From Rhodoferax sp. (lineage in GTDB: Bacteria > Pseudomonadota > Gammaproteobacteria > Burkholderiales > Burkholderiaceae_C): a stretch of DNA of 64,000 bases. The notes under the pieces were generated by a model, which saw only the letters and a list, made by a program, of their open reading frames with translations, searched no databases and was not told the origin of the DNA. The stretch lies in the NCBI GenBank assembly GCA_008015235.1, contig SSFF01000011.1:124001-188000 (forward strand). The letters run 5' to 3'. Position 1 is the stretch's first letter, and each line of letters opens with the position of its first letter. Below are positions 42,714 through 51,743 of this stretch, piece by piece. The translations under genes and the position numbers were made by a program.

Positions 42714-43838
42714 TTGGGGTTTCGGGCGCACGCCAGGGGTGATGTCCAGGCTCAAGGACTGGTTGCGGCGCTCCAGCATGAACTTGGTGGCTGTGCCAGG
42801 CGTGAGCGCTGCCACAGCGGTCAACAATTCGCTGACACTGTTGACGGGTTGTTCCCCGACCTTTTGAATCACGTCGCCGGGGTGCAAGCCCGCGCGGGCT
42901 GCCGGGCCGTTTTGCAGGACGCCGGTAATGATGACGCCCTTGTCGGTTTTGACGTCGAAAGTCTCTTTCAACTCGGCAGACAGCTCATTGGGCTCCACGC
43001 CAATCCAGCCCCGCGTGACCTTGCCGTCCTTCACGATCGCATCCAGTACCAAGCGTGCCGTGCTGACGGGAATGGCAAAGCCGATGCCCATGTTGCCGCC
43101 CGACTGCGAGTAGATGGCCGTATTGATCCCCAGCAGGTTGCCTGTGGTGTCCACCAGTGCGCCACCCGAGTTGCCGGGGTTGATGGCAGCGTCAGTCTGG
43201 ATGAAGTTCTCGAAGGTGTTGATGCCCAATTGATTCCGCCCCAGTGCACTGACGATGCCTGCTGTCACCGTCTGCCCCACGCCAAATGGGTTGCCGATGG
43301 CCAGCACCTGGTCGCCAACTTCCACGTTCTCCGAGTTGCCCCAGACGATGGCCGGCAGGTTGTCGAGCTCAATCTTCAGTACGGCCAAGTCACTGTCAGG
43401 GTCCGTGCCAATGACCTTGCCCGACGCGTGGCGCCCATCTTGCAGCACGACATCGATCTCGTCGGCGTCATCGATAACGTGGTTATTGGTCAGGATGTAG
43501 CCGCTGGGGCTCACGATAACGCCGCTGCCCAGGCCGCCATTGGGTTGCTCGCCTTGGTCGTTGTTGAAAAAGCGGAACCAGGGGTCGACGCTTTGATTGG
43601 CTTGGCGCGCCGATTGGGTGCTGATGCTCACCACGGCCACCGAGGCTTTTTGCGCAGCCTGGCGAAAACTGCCAACTGGTGTGTCCTGTCCGGAATTGGA
43701 TGCGGCCTCAATCAGGGAAACCGTACCGCCTCGGGTGGAGGGTGCCCCTAGCCACTGGGGTTTGAGGGTGGCCACGACAAAGTAGGCGGCCAGCAGCACG
43801 GTGATGGTTTGGGAGAAAAGTAGCCAGTATCGCTTCAT
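42699..43838 (-). CDS. Membrane-anchored serine protease, DegS/HtrA type
   Basis: A 379-residue trypsin-like protease with one N-terminal membrane anchor (about 5-24) and a single PDZ domain (about 285-370). The catalytic triad is His120 (LTNNHVIDDAD), Asp150 (PDSDLAVLK) and Ser224 (INPGNSGGALVD). One PDZ plus an anchor matches DegS/AlgW rather than soluble DegP. DegS cuts anti-sigma factor RseA on envelope stress; no rse genes are in this window, so that role is inference. The ATG at 43838 precedes MKRYWLLF. Confidence 0.87.
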   Translation of the reverse strand: MKRYWLLFSQTITVLLAAYFVVATLKPQWLGAPSTRGGTVSLIEAASNSGQDTPVGSFRQAAQKASVAVVSISTQSARQANQSVDPWFRFFNNDQGEQPNGGLGSGVIVSPSGYILTNNHVIDDADEIDVVLQDGRHASGKVIGTDPDSDLAVLKIELDNLPAIVWGNSENVEVGDQVLAIGNPFGVGQTVTAGIVSALGRNQLGINTFENFIQTDAAINPGNSGGALVDTTGNLLGINTAIYSQSGGNMGIGFAIPVSTARLVLDAIVKDGKVTRGWIGVEPNELSAELKETFDVKTDKGVIITGVLQNGPAARAGLHPGDVIQKVGEQPVNSVSELLTAVAALTPGTATKFMLERRNQSLSLDITPGVRPKPQAASR

Positions 43839-43936
43839 GGTGCTGCGGAGTGGGTCAAGGGACGCATCGGACAAATTGTAGGGGGCAAGCACGCAGTTGG
43901 CGCATTCGCGGTGTGTTGGCGGGGCAGAATCGGGAC

Positions 43937-44287
43937 ATGGAAGCCCCTCGCGTCATTCGCATAGAAGTTGCCGCACCGCCCAAACCTGCCTGGGGGGAGG
44001 CCTGCAACGGCTGTGGCGTATGCTGTCTGACTGAGCCGTGCCCGATCGGGATCGTCTGGAGCCGACGACGACATGGGGCCTGTACGGCATTGGTCTGGGA
44101 CGCGGAGGGTGGCGGTTACCGCTGTGGGGCGCTGCAGCGTGCCCAGGTTTGGCCGCCACTGGCGCACCTGGTGCGCCGTTGGATTGCGGCTGGGAAGGGC
44201 TGCGATTGCGACTGGGAGCCAACCAATGCCATCGCATCATCGAATCAACTGAACAAGCAGGAGGATTGCGTCGATGGATCGCAATGA
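43937..44287 (+). CDS. YkgJ-like cysteine cluster protein
   Basis: A 116-residue protein with CNGCGVCCLTEPCPIG (about residues 24-39), then a Cys in GACTAL, one in YRCGAL and CDCDW near the end. The pattern CxxCGxCC is that of the YkgJ-type Fe/S or zinc-cluster family of unknown function. The start ATG lies 98 bp from the divergent protease start. It overlaps the NIF3 gene by 14 bp. Confidence 0.72.
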   Translation: MEAPRVIRIEVAAPPKPAWGEACNGCGVCCLTEPCPIGIVWSRRRHGACTALVWDAEGGGYRCGALQRAQVWPPLAHLVRRWIAAGKGCDCDWEPTNAIASSNQLNKQEDCVDGSQ

Positions 44288-45074
44288 ATTATTGGCGTCG
44301 CTCAATGCTGCACTGGAGATTGACCGCTACAAGGACTACTGCCCGAATGGACTGCAGGTGGAAGGACGGGCCGACGTATGCCGTGTTGTGACGGGTGTCA
44401 CCGCCAGCTTGGCGTTGATCGAGCGTGCAATTGAGCTGCAGGCCGACACGCTGCTGGTGCACCACGGGCTTTTCTGGCGTGGTCATGATGGCACTGTGAC
44501 GGGCTGGATGCGCAAACGCCTGGGGTTGCTGTTGCAGCACGACATCAACCTGCTTGCCTACCACCTGCCGCTGGATGGTCACGTTCAGTGGGGTAACAAC
44601 GCGCAGTTGGGTGCGCGCCTGGGTTTGATCGTGGAAGGACGCTTTGGCGACCAACAATTGGGCTTCTGGGGGCGACCCGATCCGACCCGGCTGAACTTGG
44701 TCCATGGGGTACAAAGCAGTGCGACTGGTGTCTTGCAGTTTGCAGGTGCACACAGCCTGGCCACCCATGTCACGAACATACTGGGGCGCCAAGTGGTTCT
44801 GGTGGAGGGGGATGTGGGTCCGGTGGAGCGTATTGCCTGGTGTACAGGCGGCGCACAAAGCTATTTTGAAGCTGCCATAGCTGCCGGAGCACAGGTCTTC
44901 ATTACCGGCGAGATTTCCGAACCCCAGGCCCACTATGCGCGCGAGTGTGGGGTGTCGTATATCGCTTGTGGGCACCATGCGAGTGAACGCTATGGTGTGG
45001 CGGCACTGGGTGCGTTGCTGGCTGCCCAATACGGCTTGCACCATGAATTCGTGGACATTGACAACCCGGCCTAA
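44274..45074 (+). CDS. NIF3-like dinuclear metal-binding protein (YbgI)
   Basis: A 266-residue DUF34/NIF3 protein. Metal ligands are seen in LLVHHGLFW (His-His), the Asp/His segment AYHLPLDGHVQWGNN, and the late VSYIACGHHASERYG. Family members assemble as rings with two metals per subunit; a role in GTP cyclohydrolase or metal insertion is proposed but not settled. Position before pdxA and petABC is common in related genomes. Confidence 0.86.
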   Translation: MDRNELLASLNAALEIDRYKDYCPNGLQVEGRADVCRVVTGVTASLALIERAIELQADTLLVHHGLFWRGHDGTVTGWMRKRLGLLLQHDINLLAYHLPLDGHVQWGNNAQLGARLGLIVEGRFGDQQLGFWGRPDPTRLNLVHGVQSSATGVLQFAGAHSLATHVTNILGRQVVLVEGDVGPVERIAWCTGGAQSYFEAAIAAGAQVFITGEISEPQAHYARECGVSYIACGHHASERYGVAALGALLAAQYGLHHEFVDIDNPA

Positions 45075-45100
45075 TCAATTACTGCCTTTATCAGACATAC

Positions 45101-46156
45101 ATGAACCACCACCGATTGAAGCCGATTGCCATCACGATGGGCGATGCCTGTGGCATTGGACCGGAAATCATTCTCAAGGCATTCCAGCAGTCACCAGTGG
45201 CCATGAGAGGGTGCTTTGTCGCGGGGGATGTTGGTACGCTCCGGCGTGCCCGCGACATGCTGGTGCGCACGGCCTCGTCGGTGCTGTGGCCGGAGCTGGA
45301 GCCCGTCGCTGCAGTGGATGCGCTCTCCCGCGTGCCGCCAGGGGCCTTGGCAGTCCTGCAGATTGGCGAGCCGTTGCCCGACCTGGGGTGGGGCGCGGTG
45401 CATGCTGAAGCTGGGCAGCATGCGGGTGATTGTGTGACCTGGGCAGCACGTGCAGCACTGCGGGGAGATATCGCTGCGCTGGTGACGGCCCCCCTGCACA
45501 AGGAGGCACTGTGCGCTGCTGGTGCGCCTTATGACCGGTTTCCAGGACATACCGAATTACTGCAGTATGAGGCCGCCCGCCATGCGGGCTGTACCCTGGA
45601 GGACATGCCGGTGCGCATGATGCTGGCCAACGAAGAGCTGCGGACAGTGTTGGTCAGTATCCACGTGTCCTTGCGCCAGGCCATAGAGGCCGTCACGTTC
45701 GATAACGTGTTGCAGACCCTGCGTGTGACCCACCATTCATTGCTGGCGGTGCTAGGGCGCCGACCCCGCATCGCTGTGGCGGGTTTGAATCCGCATGCGG
45801 GCGAGAGTGGTTTGTTTGGCTCGGAAGAGGAGAGCATCATCCGGCCGGCCATCAATATGGCGCTGCAAGAAGGTATGCGTGTGGAGGGGCCGCTGCCGGG
45901 GGATACCGTGTTCATGAAAGCCCGGCAATCGGCACAAGGGCCGGATCCGGTGGATGTTGTCATTGCCATGTACCACGACCAGGGGTTGATACCAGTCAAG
46001 TACCTGGGTGTGGAGCAGGGCGTGAATGTGACGCTGGGTTTGCCGCTGGTTCGGACCAGTCCAGACCACGGGACGGCTTTTGATATTGCCGGGCGCGGCG
46101 TGGCGGATGCCTCTAGCCTGTTGGCGGCCCTGAAAATGGCCCGTCAGCTGGCGTAA
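45101..46156 (+). CDS. pdxA: 4-hydroxythreonine-4-phosphate dehydrogenase family protein
   Basis: A 351-residue PdxA-family NAD-dependent dehydrogenase. ITMGDACGIGPEII opens the fold (most PdxA read GDPAGIGPE, so the Pro is replaced). TAPLHKEAL, FPGHTELLQY, VSIHVSLRQA, AGLNPHAGESGLFG and MYHDQGLIPVKYLG hold the metal and substrate His residues. PdxA acts in pyridoxal phosphate synthesis. PdxA2-type paralogues act on other phosphorylated hydroxy acids, so the exact substrate is not certain. No other pdx genes are nearby. Confidence 0.82.
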   Translation: MNHHRLKPIAITMGDACGIGPEIILKAFQQSPVAMRGCFVAGDVGTLRRARDMLVRTASSVLWPELEPVAAVDALSRVPPGALAVLQIGEPLPDLGWGAVHAEAGQHAGDCVTWAARAALRGDIAALVTAPLHKEALCAAGAPYDRFPGHTELLQYEAARHAGCTLEDMPVRMMLANEELRTVLVSIHVSLRQAIEAVTFDNVLQTLRVTHHSLLAVLGRRPRIAVAGLNPHAGESGLFGSEEESIIRPAINMALQEGMRVEGPLPGDTVFMKARQSAQGPDPVDVVIAMYHDQGLIPVKYLGVEQGVNVTLGLPLVRTSPDHGTAFDIAGRGVADASSLLAALKMARQLA

Positions 46157-46222
46157 TGTGGGGCCCCCGGCCTCAGCTACAATTGGCCCTTCCCCTAGTA
46201 GTGATGTTCATTGAGGATTCTC

Positions 46223-46822
46223 ATGAGTGAAACCCTTGTCGACTCCAGCAAGCGCACTTGGCTGATCGCATCTGGATGCGCCGGCGCTGTGGGCGGTGTA
46301 GCTACCGCTGTTCCTTTTGTTAGCACGTTCCAGCCTTCCGAACGCGCCAAGGCTGCGGGCGCCGCTGTCGAGGTAGATGTCGCCGGACTCAAGCCCGGTG
46401 AAAAGGTTACCGTCGAATGGCGCGGCAAGCCGGTATGGATTGTTCGTCGTACACCCGAGCAATTGGCGGAGCTTTCCAAGCTGACCGACAAGCTGGCCGA
46501 CCCTGAGTCCAAGCGCAAGGCCGATGAGATGACTCCCGTGTATGCCCGCAATGAAGCGCGCTCGATCAAGCCGGAGTTCTTCGTGGCGGTCGGCATCTGC
46601 ACGCATTTGGGTTGCTCGCCATCCGACAAGTTTCAAACCGGGCCTCAACCGTCCTTGCCCGACGACTGGCAAGGTGGTTTTCTGTGCCCTTGCCATGGTT
46701 CCACTTTTGACTTGGCCGGTCGCGTGTTCAAGAACAAACCTGCACCTGACAACCTGGAAATTCCTCCGCACATGTACCTGTCGGAAACCAAGTTGCTCAT
46801 CGGCGAAGACAAGAAAGCCTAA
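46223..46822 (+). CDS. petA: Ubiquinol-cytochrome c reductase iron-sulfur (Rieske) subunit
   Basis: A 199-residue Rieske protein. An N-terminal anchor (about 12-35) precedes the soluble domain; cluster ligands are CTHLGC (Cys126, His128) and CPCHGS (Cys155, His158). Proteins of this kind are exported folded by Tat. The signal here reads [11 protein letters not shown], with Lys-Arg in place of Arg-Arg. A TACAAT hexamer at 46178-46183 is a candidate -10 box. The start is ATG 46223; four upstream codons in frame are less likely. First gene of petABC. Confidence 0.95.
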   Translation: MSETLVDSSKRTWLIASGCAGAVGGVATAVPFVSTFQPSERAKAAGAAVEVDVAGLKPGEKVTVEWRGKPVWIVRRTPEQLAELSKLTDKLADPESKRKADEMTPVYARNEARSIKPEFFVAVGICTHLGCSPSDKFQTGPQPSLPDDWQGGFLCPCHGSTFDLAGRVFKNKPAPDNLEIPPHMYLSETKLLIGEDKKA

Positions 46823-46833
46823 GGAACAAGAAC

Positions 46834-48246
46834 ATGGCTGAATTCAAGGAAATTTCCCCCAACGCGTCGGCGGGCGAAAAGCTCACCAACTGGTTTGAAA
46901 ACCGTTTTCCGACCGCGTTCAGCGCCTACAAGGTTCACATGTCGGAGTACTACGCTCCGAAGAACTTCAACTTCTGGTACGCCTTCGGGTCGCTGGCGCT
47001 GCTGGTGCTGGTGATCCAGATCGTGACCGGTATTTTCCTGGTCATGCACTACAAGCCCGATGCCAACTTGGCATTTGCTTCGGTCGAGTACATCATGCGC
47101 GATGTGCCCTGGGGCTGGCTGATCCGTTACATGCACTCCACCGGCGCCTCGGCGTTCTTCGTGGTGGTGTATCTGCACATGTTCCGTGGTCTGATGTACG
47201 GCAGCTACCGCCAACCGCGCGAGCTGGTGTGGCTGTTTGGCTGCGGCATCTTCCTGGCGCTGATGGCCGAAGCCTTCATGGGCTACCTGCTGCCCTGGGG
47301 CCAGATGAGCTACTGGGGTGCCCAGGTGATCGTGAATCTGTTTGCCGCCGTTCCCTTGGTCGGCCCGGACCTGGCTTTGCTGATCCGTGGTGACTATGTG
47401 GTGGGCGATGCCACCCTGAACCGCTTCTTCAGCTTCCACGTCATTGCTGTGCCGCTGGTGCTGCTGGGTCTGGTGGTTGCCCACTTGCTGGCGCTGCACG
47501 ATGTTGGCTCCAACAACCCTGATGGCGTGGAAATCAAGGGTCCCAAGGCCCCGCGCGATGCCCAAGGCCATCCTCTGGATGGCGTGCCGTTCCACCCCTA
47601 CTACACGGTGCACGACATCTTCATGGTGAGCGTGTTCCTGGCTGTGTTTTCGGCGGTCATCTTCTTTGCACCTGAACTTGGCGGCTACTTCCTCGAGTAC
47701 AACAATTTCATCCCTGCGGACCCGCTGAAGACGCCGCTGCATATTGCTCCGGTGTGGTACTTCACACCGTTCTACTCCATGCTGCGTGCCATTACCGATG
47801 AGATGAAGATCGTCCTGATCCTGTGCGTGGTCGGAGCCGGTGCCTTCTCCGTGCTCAAGATCAAGATGCCGAGCGTGTTCAAGGCTGCCATCGCCGGTGC
47901 AACCGTTGTTGGTGCCGTGGCCCTCTATGCCTTCGAAGCCAAGTTTTGGGGTGTGGTCGTGATGGGTGGTGCTGTGATCACGCTGTTCTTCCTGCCCTGG
48001 TTGGACAACTGCGCGGTCAAGTCGATCCGCTATCGCCCAGATTGGCACAAGTATTTGTACGCCATCTTCGTGGTGAATTTTGTGGTCCTGGCCTATCTGG
48101 GTGTGCAGCCTCCGTCCCCTGTGGGTGAGCGCGTGTCCCAAGTAGGCACCCTGTTCTACTTCGGCTTCTTCTTCCTGATGCCCTGGTGGAGCAAGATTGG
48201 AGAAACCAAGCCTGTGCCTGATCGCGTGAACTTCACTGCGCACTGA
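46834..48246 (+). CDS. petB: Ubiquinol-cytochrome c reductase cytochrome b
   Basis: A 470-residue cytochrome b in one piece, with the heme His pairs at 101/202 and 115/217 on the second and fourth helices. [16 protein letters not shown] and the Qo-site region around PEW-like segments (here YTVHDI onward, then LHIAPVWYF) are present. A long C-terminal domain with extra helices follows, as in other betaproteobacteria. It oxidises quinol in the inner membrane. It lies 11 bp after petA. Confidence 0.96.
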   Translation: MAEFKEISPNASAGEKLTNWFENRFPTAFSAYKVHMSEYYAPKNFNFWYAFGSLALLVLVIQIVTGIFLVMHYKPDANLAFASVEYIMRDVPWGWLIRYMHSTGASAFFVVVYLHMFRGLMYGSYRQPRELVWLFGCGIFLALMAEAFMGYLLPWGQMSYWGAQVIVNLFAAVPLVGPDLALLIRGDYVVGDATLNRFFSFHVIAVPLVLLGLVVAHLLALHDVGSNNPDGVEIKGPKAPRDAQGHPLDGVPFHPYYTVHDIFMVSVFLAVFSAVIFFAPELGGYFLEYNNFIPADPLKTPLHIAPVWYFTPFYSMLRAITDEMKIVLILCVVGAGAFSVLKIKMPSVFKAAIAGATVVGAVALYAFEAKFWGVVVMGGAVITLFFLPWLDNCAVKSIRYRPDWHKYLYAIFVVNFVVLAYLGVQPPSPVGERVSQVGTLFYFGFFFLMPWWSKIGETKPVPDRVNFTAH

Positions 48247-48262
48247 GCTGGAGAATACGAAT

Positions 48263-49009
48263 ATGAAAAAGACACTTCTCGTCCTTCTGTCTGCATTGGG
48301 TTTTGCGCTGGGCGCACATGCCAGCTCCGGCGGTCCAGCCTGGGACAAGGCGCCCAACAAGATCAACGACATGGCGGCCTTGCAAAATGGTGCCAAGCTG
48401 TTTGTCAACTACTGCCTGAACTGCCACTCGGCTGCATTCATGCGCTATAACCGCCTCAAGGACATTGGCCTGACGGAGCAACAAATCAAGGACAACTTGT
48501 TATTTACCACCGAAAAGGTCGGTGAAACCATGAAGTCTGCGATTGATCCCAAGCAAGCCAAGGAGTGGTTCGGCGCCAACCCGCCCGATCTGACTGTCAT
48601 TGCGCGTTCACGTGCCGGTGCCAATGGCACGGGTGCGGACTACCTGTATACCTACATGCGCACCTTCTACCCCGATGACACCAAGGCGACTGGCTGGAAC
48701 AATCTGGTGTTCCCGAATGTTGGGATGCCCCATGTCTTGTGGGAGTTGCAGGGCAAGCGTGTCCCCATCATTGAAGGCTCGCTCGAGCACGGAGGGCATG
48801 TCACCGGATGGGAGCAGATCACCCCCGGCACCATGACACCCCAACAGTACGATGAGGCTATTGCCGATTTGGTAAATTACCTGCAATGGATGGCAGAACC
48901 AGCACAGACCAAGCGTGTTCAATTGGGCATGTGGGTGATGGCATTTTTGGCTTTACTGATTTTCGTGACCTGGCGTTTGAACCAGGTGTACTGGAAAGAC
49001 GTCAAGTAA
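48263..49009 (+). CDS. petC: Ubiquinol-cytochrome c reductase cytochrome c1
   Basis: A 248-residue cytochrome c1. A signal peptide ends near AHASS, the heme c site is NYCLNCHS (CxxCH), the axial Met is probably in NVGMPHVLW, and a C-terminal membrane anchor (about 226-242) is followed by a short basic tail. It passes electrons to soluble cytochrome c. Last gene of petABC, followed by an intrinsic terminator. Confidence 0.95.
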   Translation: MKKTLLVLLSALGFALGAHASSGGPAWDKAPNKINDMAALQNGAKLFVNYCLNCHSAAFMRYNRLKDIGLTEQQIKDNLLFTTEKVGETMKSAIDPKQAKEWFGANPPDLTVIARSRAGANGTGADYLYTYMRTFYPDDTKATGWNNLVFPNVGMPHVLWELQGKRVPIIEGSLEHGGHVTGWEQITPGTMTPQQYDEAIADLVNYLQWMAEPAQTKRVQLGMWVMAFLALLIFVTWRLNQVYWKDVK

Positions 49010-49050
49010 TTGCCGTGTTGCCAGTGACTTGCTGGCACATGATGAATGAC

Positions 49051-49082
49051 AGAGTGGGCTGCGGTGCAGTCCACTCTTTTTT
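49051..49082 (+). terminator. Rho-independent terminator after petC
   Basis: AGAGTGG-GCTGC (49051-49062) pairs with GCAGT-CCACTCT (49066-49077) as a 12-bp stem with one G-T pair and a three-base loop, followed by TTTTT. It separates petABC from sspA. Confidence 0.85.
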
Positions 49083-49103
49083 GATTTTTAGGAGTGTTTC
49101 ACC

Positions 49104-49715
49104 ATGATGGTTTTGTATTCGGGAACGACCTGCCCCTTTTCCCATCGCTGCCGCTTTGTTTTGTTTGAAAAAGGCATGGATTTTGAAATCCGCGATGTGG
49201 ATCTGTACAACAAGCCCGAAGACATCAGCGTCATGAATCCTTATGGACAGGTTCCCATTCTGGTGGAGCGGGATCTGATTCTGTACGAATCCAACATCAT
49301 CAATGAGTACATTGACGAGCGCTTCCCGCATCCGCAATTGATGCCTGGAGACCCTGTAGACCGGGCGCGTGTTCGTCTGTTTTTGCTGAACTTTGAGAAA
49401 GAGCTGTTCACGCATGTGACTACGCTGGAGTCCCGTGCCGCCAAGGGCAACGAAAAGGCACTGGAAAAAGCCCGTGCCCACATTCGTGATCGCTTGACCC
49501 AGTTGGCACCGGTTTTCCTGAAGAACAAGTACATGATGGGCGAGAACTTCTCCATGCTCGACGTGGCCATTGCACCGCTGCTCTGGCGTCTGGATTACTA
49601 CGGTATCGAGCTGAGCAAGAATGCAACCCCCTTGCTGAAGTATGCCGAACGCATCTTCTCGCGCCCGGCCTACATTGAGGCGTTGACGCCGTCGGAAAAG
49701 GTCATGCGCAAGTAA
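49104..49715 (+). CDS. sspA: Stringent starvation protein A
   Basis: A 203-residue GST-fold protein. The thioredoxin-like half starts VLYSGTTCPFSHRCRFVLFEKG and contains NPYGQVPILVERDLILYESNIINEYIDERFPHP. The helical half follows. SspA binds RNA polymerase and alters promoter choice in stationary phase and acid stress. petABC-sspA-sspB is a standard betaproteobacterial order. Confidence 0.93.
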   Translation: MMVLYSGTTCPFSHRCRFVLFEKGMDFEIRDVDLYNKPEDISVMNPYGQVPILVERDLILYESNIINEYIDERFPHPQLMPGDPVDRARVRLFLLNFEKELFTHVTTLESRAAKGNEKALEKARAHIRDRLTQLAPVFLKNKYMMGENFSMLDVAIAPLLWRLDYYGIELSKNATPLLKYAERIFSRPAYIEALTPSEKVMRK

Positions 49716-49729
49716 GCGTTGCACCAGCC

Positions 49730-50242
49730 ATGAACAGCGCGCTGCAGACAACGTCCACCCGCCCTTACCTGATTCGTGCTTTGTACGAGTGGTGTGGGGA
49801 CAATGGCTTCACCCCCTTCATTGCGGTGTCCGTCGATGCGTCGGTGAGTGTCCCCCAAGAGTACGTGCGTGACGGGGAGATCGTTCTGAATGTCAGCATG
49901 GATGCGACCAGTGGACTGCTGATTGGCAACGACGCGATCGAATTCAAAGGGCGCTTCGGTGGCGTGGCCCGCGACATCTATGTACCAATAGGGCGCGTAC
50001 TGGCGATTTATGCGCGGGAAAACGGTCAGGGCATGGCCTTCCCTTTGGTGGCCGATGTGCCACCCGAGTCGGCTCCTTTGCCTAACGAAGTGCCGGATGT
50101 TGCTGCTATGGCAGTGCCGACCAAGCCTGTTTTACTGAAGGAAGGTAGTACTGCGCCCAAGGGGGGGGCGGGCCCATTGCCTGACGACGTTCCACCACGC
50201 CCGCCAACGGGTGCGCGTCCGACGCTGACACGCGTCAAGTAG
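49730..50242 (+). CDS. sspB: ClpXP adaptor protein SspB
   Basis: A 170-residue protein. The folded part (about 1-115) has TRPYLIRALYEWCGDNGFTP, the SspB substrate-binding start, and LNVSMDATSGLLIGNDAIEF. A long Pro-rich linker and a short basic end (RPTLTRVK) would be the ClpX-docking tail. SspB delivers ssrA-tagged peptides to ClpXP. It lies 14 bp after sspA. Confidence 0.92.
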   Translation: MNSALQTTSTRPYLIRALYEWCGDNGFTPFIAVSVDASVSVPQEYVRDGEIVLNVSMDATSGLLIGNDAIEFKGRFGGVARDIYVPIGRVLAIYARENGQGMAFPLVADVPPESAPLPNEVPDVAAMAVPTKPVLLKEGSTAPKGGAGPLPDDVPPRPPTGARPTLTRVK

Positions 50243-50279
50243 CGCTGGTGCAGATCCCTGGATCTTTGGGTTCTTGGGA

Positions 50280-50285
50280 TACAAT
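50280..50285 (+). promoter_or_regulatory. Candidate -10 box for tRNA-Thr
   Basis: TACAAT lies ten bases before the tRNA 5' end, a fitting distance for a tRNA promoter. No good -35 is visible, so support is modest. Confidence 0.4.
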
Positions 50286-50294
50286 GCGCGCTGT

Positions 50295-50370
50295 GCCGCT
50301 TTAGCTCAGTTGGTAGAGCAACCGCCTTGTAAGCGGTAGGTCGTCAGTTCGAATCCGACAAGCGGCACCA
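50295..50370 (+). tRNA. tRNA-Thr (anticodon TGT)
   Basis: Acceptor stem GCCGCTT/AAGCGGC, D-arm with AGCTCAGTTGGTAGAGC, anticodon stem ACCGC/GCGGT around CTTGTAA (anticodon TGT at 50328-50330), T-arm with GTTCGAATC, discriminator A and an encoded CCA. 76 nt. It reads ACA codons and others by wobble. It ends only 6 bp before the stop of the convergent dciA gene. Confidence 0.96.
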
Positions 50371-50376
50371 TTCCAC

Positions 50377-50685
50377 TTATGCGTTGTCCGTTTTGACAAC
50401 TTTGATGCGTGTGGATTTGATGTCCCAGCCTTTCGTGCGTAAGTGGGCCTCCAGAGTGGGTTGCAACTGACGCAATTTCGCAGCTACGGAGTTGTTTTCG
50501 GCCAATAGGCACCAATTTCCCTCGTCCCATGGGCCGGCTTTGACGTAGGCACGTATTCCAATGGGAAGCACGTCATCGATGGCAATGCGCAGACTGTTGG
50601 ATATTCCAATCCGTTCTGCAAAATGGGCCAGGTACGGAGCCTCCATGGTGGCCTGCATCAATGACTTGGAGGATGTGCGGGGCAT
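50377..50685 (-). CDS. dciA: DciA-like DUF721 protein
   Basis: A 102-residue protein with the DUF721 layout: an N-terminal helical part (LMQATMEAPYLAHFAERIG), then a KH-like segment with WCLLAENNSVAAKLRQLQPTLEAHL and the final strand STRIKVVK. DciA is the ancestral loader of the DnaB helicase in bacteria without DnaC. It stands divergent from the M23 peptidase before secA, as in other betaproteobacteria. ATG 50685 is chosen; the longer frame upstream would overlap the peptidase start. Confidence 0.72.
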   Translation of the reverse strand: MPRTSSKSLMQATMEAPYLAHFAERIGISNSLRIAIDDVLPIGIRAYVKAGPWDEGNWCLLAENNSVAAKLRQLQPTLEAHLRTKGWDIKSTRIKVVKTDNA

Positions 50686-50712
50686 GAGATACCGACGTTT
50701 TGAGGAGATGTG

Positions 50713-51636
50713 ATGCAAGTGATTATCACGGACAGTTGGTTGGCAAAAACCCGGGCATTCCATCTCAGTGGATGGAGTCTAGCGGTTTCTTTTCTGACTG
50801 CGGCTTTTGCGCTCATGCTTGCATCAGCCTTGATGTACCACTGGATCTTTCTAAAAGGTGCGCGTGAAGGTTGGCCTGTTATCGGCTCTTTGGTTCGCAT
50901 GGTAGCCAAGGATGAGTTTGCCCAGCGTGATAAGTATCTGAGAGAAAACATTGAGGTGCTTGCGCGCAGGTTGGGTGAGATGCAGGCCCAGTTAATGCAA
51001 CTGCAGTCATTGGGTGAGCGCGTTTCCACATTGGCAGGCGTGCCTATGCCCGACTTCCAGGCGAACAAAGGCTCCGGTGGTGTCCTCGTTATGTCCAGGG
51101 ATTTAAGCCTTGAGGAGTTGCAGGTGCTGCTCGATGTGGTCCAGGGTGGAGCCAAGGAGAACGTTGACTGGCTGACAGTGGTCGAATCAAGGTTATTGGA
51201 CCAAAAGATAAAAAAAATGATGATTCCTGCGCAGCCCCCTGTGGCACTTGCTGTGCTTGGATCTTCTTTTGGTTGGCGTATTGACCCCATTACAGGTCAA
51301 TCAGCATTGCACACTGGCTTGGATTTCCCGGCGGCCATTGGGGTGCCGATTCAAGCGGCGGCTGGTGGCGTGGTGGTAACCCAAGAATTCCATGTGCAGT
51401 ACGGCAACATGGTAGAGATTGACCATGGCAATGACCTGATAAGCCGTTATGCGCATGCATCCAAGGTTTATGTCAAGAAAGGTGACCTAGTCAAGCGTGG
51501 TCAGAAAATTGCAGAAGTTGGGACCAGTGGCAGATCTACTGGTGCGCACTTGCACTTCGAAGTTCTTGTCAATGGTGTACCGCAGGATCCCCAGCGATTC
51601 CTTAACGCAGGAAGCCGCATCGCCACAGTAAAATGA
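50713..51636 (+). CDS. M23 family metallopeptidase
   Basis: A 307-residue membrane-anchored peptidase. A transmembrane helix lies near 22-45, a coiled coil near 70-110, and a LytM/M23 domain at the C-terminus with HTGLDFP (zinc His and Asp) and HLHFEVLVNG (HxH). It is likely a peptidoglycan DD-endopeptidase or an activator of amidases in the periplasm. GAGGAG at 50702-50707 supports ATG 50713 rather than the overlapping GTG. It precedes secA by 107 bp. Confidence 0.87.
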   Translation: MQVIITDSWLAKTRAFHLSGWSLAVSFLTAAFALMLASALMYHWIFLKGAREGWPVIGSLVRMVAKDEFAQRDKYLRENIEVLARRLGEMQAQLMQLQSLGERVSTLAGVPMPDFQANKGSGGVLVMSRDLSLEELQVLLDVVQGGAKENVDWLTVVESRLLDQKIKKMMIPAQPPVALAVLGSSFGWRIDPITGQSALHTGLDFPAAIGVPIQAAAGGVVVTQEFHVQYGNMVEIDHGNDLISRYAHASKVYVKKGDLVKRGQKIAEVGTSGRSTGAHLHFEVLVNGVPQDPQRFLNAGSRIATVK

Positions 51637-51646
51637 AGGGTTGCTG

Positions 51647-51661
51647 CGCACCTTGGGTGCG
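51647..51661 (+). promoter_or_regulatory. GC hairpin between M23 gene and secA
   Basis: CGCACC (51647-51652) pairs with GGTGCG (51656-51661) around TTG. It ends immediately before the ATG of the leader ORF at 51662. No T-tract follows. Confidence 0.4.
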
Positions 51662-51691
51662 ATGTCGCAAATCCGTTTACCGATCAACTAA
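51662..51691 (+). other. Candidate leader ORF (9 codons) upstream of secA
   Basis: ATG TCG CAA ATC CGT TTA CCG ATC AAC TAA encodes MSQIRLPIN. Its Shine-Dalgarno is weak (GGGTG, partly in the preceding hairpin). It ends eight bases before the hairpin that covers the secA ribosome site. It may be chance, and is listed because of its position. Confidence 0.3.
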
Positions 51692-51699
51692 CAGTGTGG

Positions 51700-51735
51700 G
51701 ACCACTCAGCGAAAGCCTTCGTAATCGCTGAGGTC
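51700..51735 (+). promoter_or_regulatory. Hairpin covering the secA ribosome binding site
   Basis: GAC-CA-CTCAGCGA (51700-51712) pairs with TCGCTGAG-GTC (51725-51735), an 11-bp stem with a two-base bulge. The likely secA Shine-Dalgarno GAGG (51730-51733) lies in the right arm, ten bases before the ATG at 51744. Folding would lower secA translation. Confidence 0.55.
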
Positions 51736-51743
51736 TCAAATCC

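Noticed and set aside
46819-48408. A 529-codon open frame antisense to petB
   Set aside because: Shadow of petB; His/Gln-rich translation with no fold signature.
51637-51743. A true SecM gene before secA
   Set aside because: The space holds only a nine-codon ORF, with no signal peptide and no arrest motif like that of SecM.
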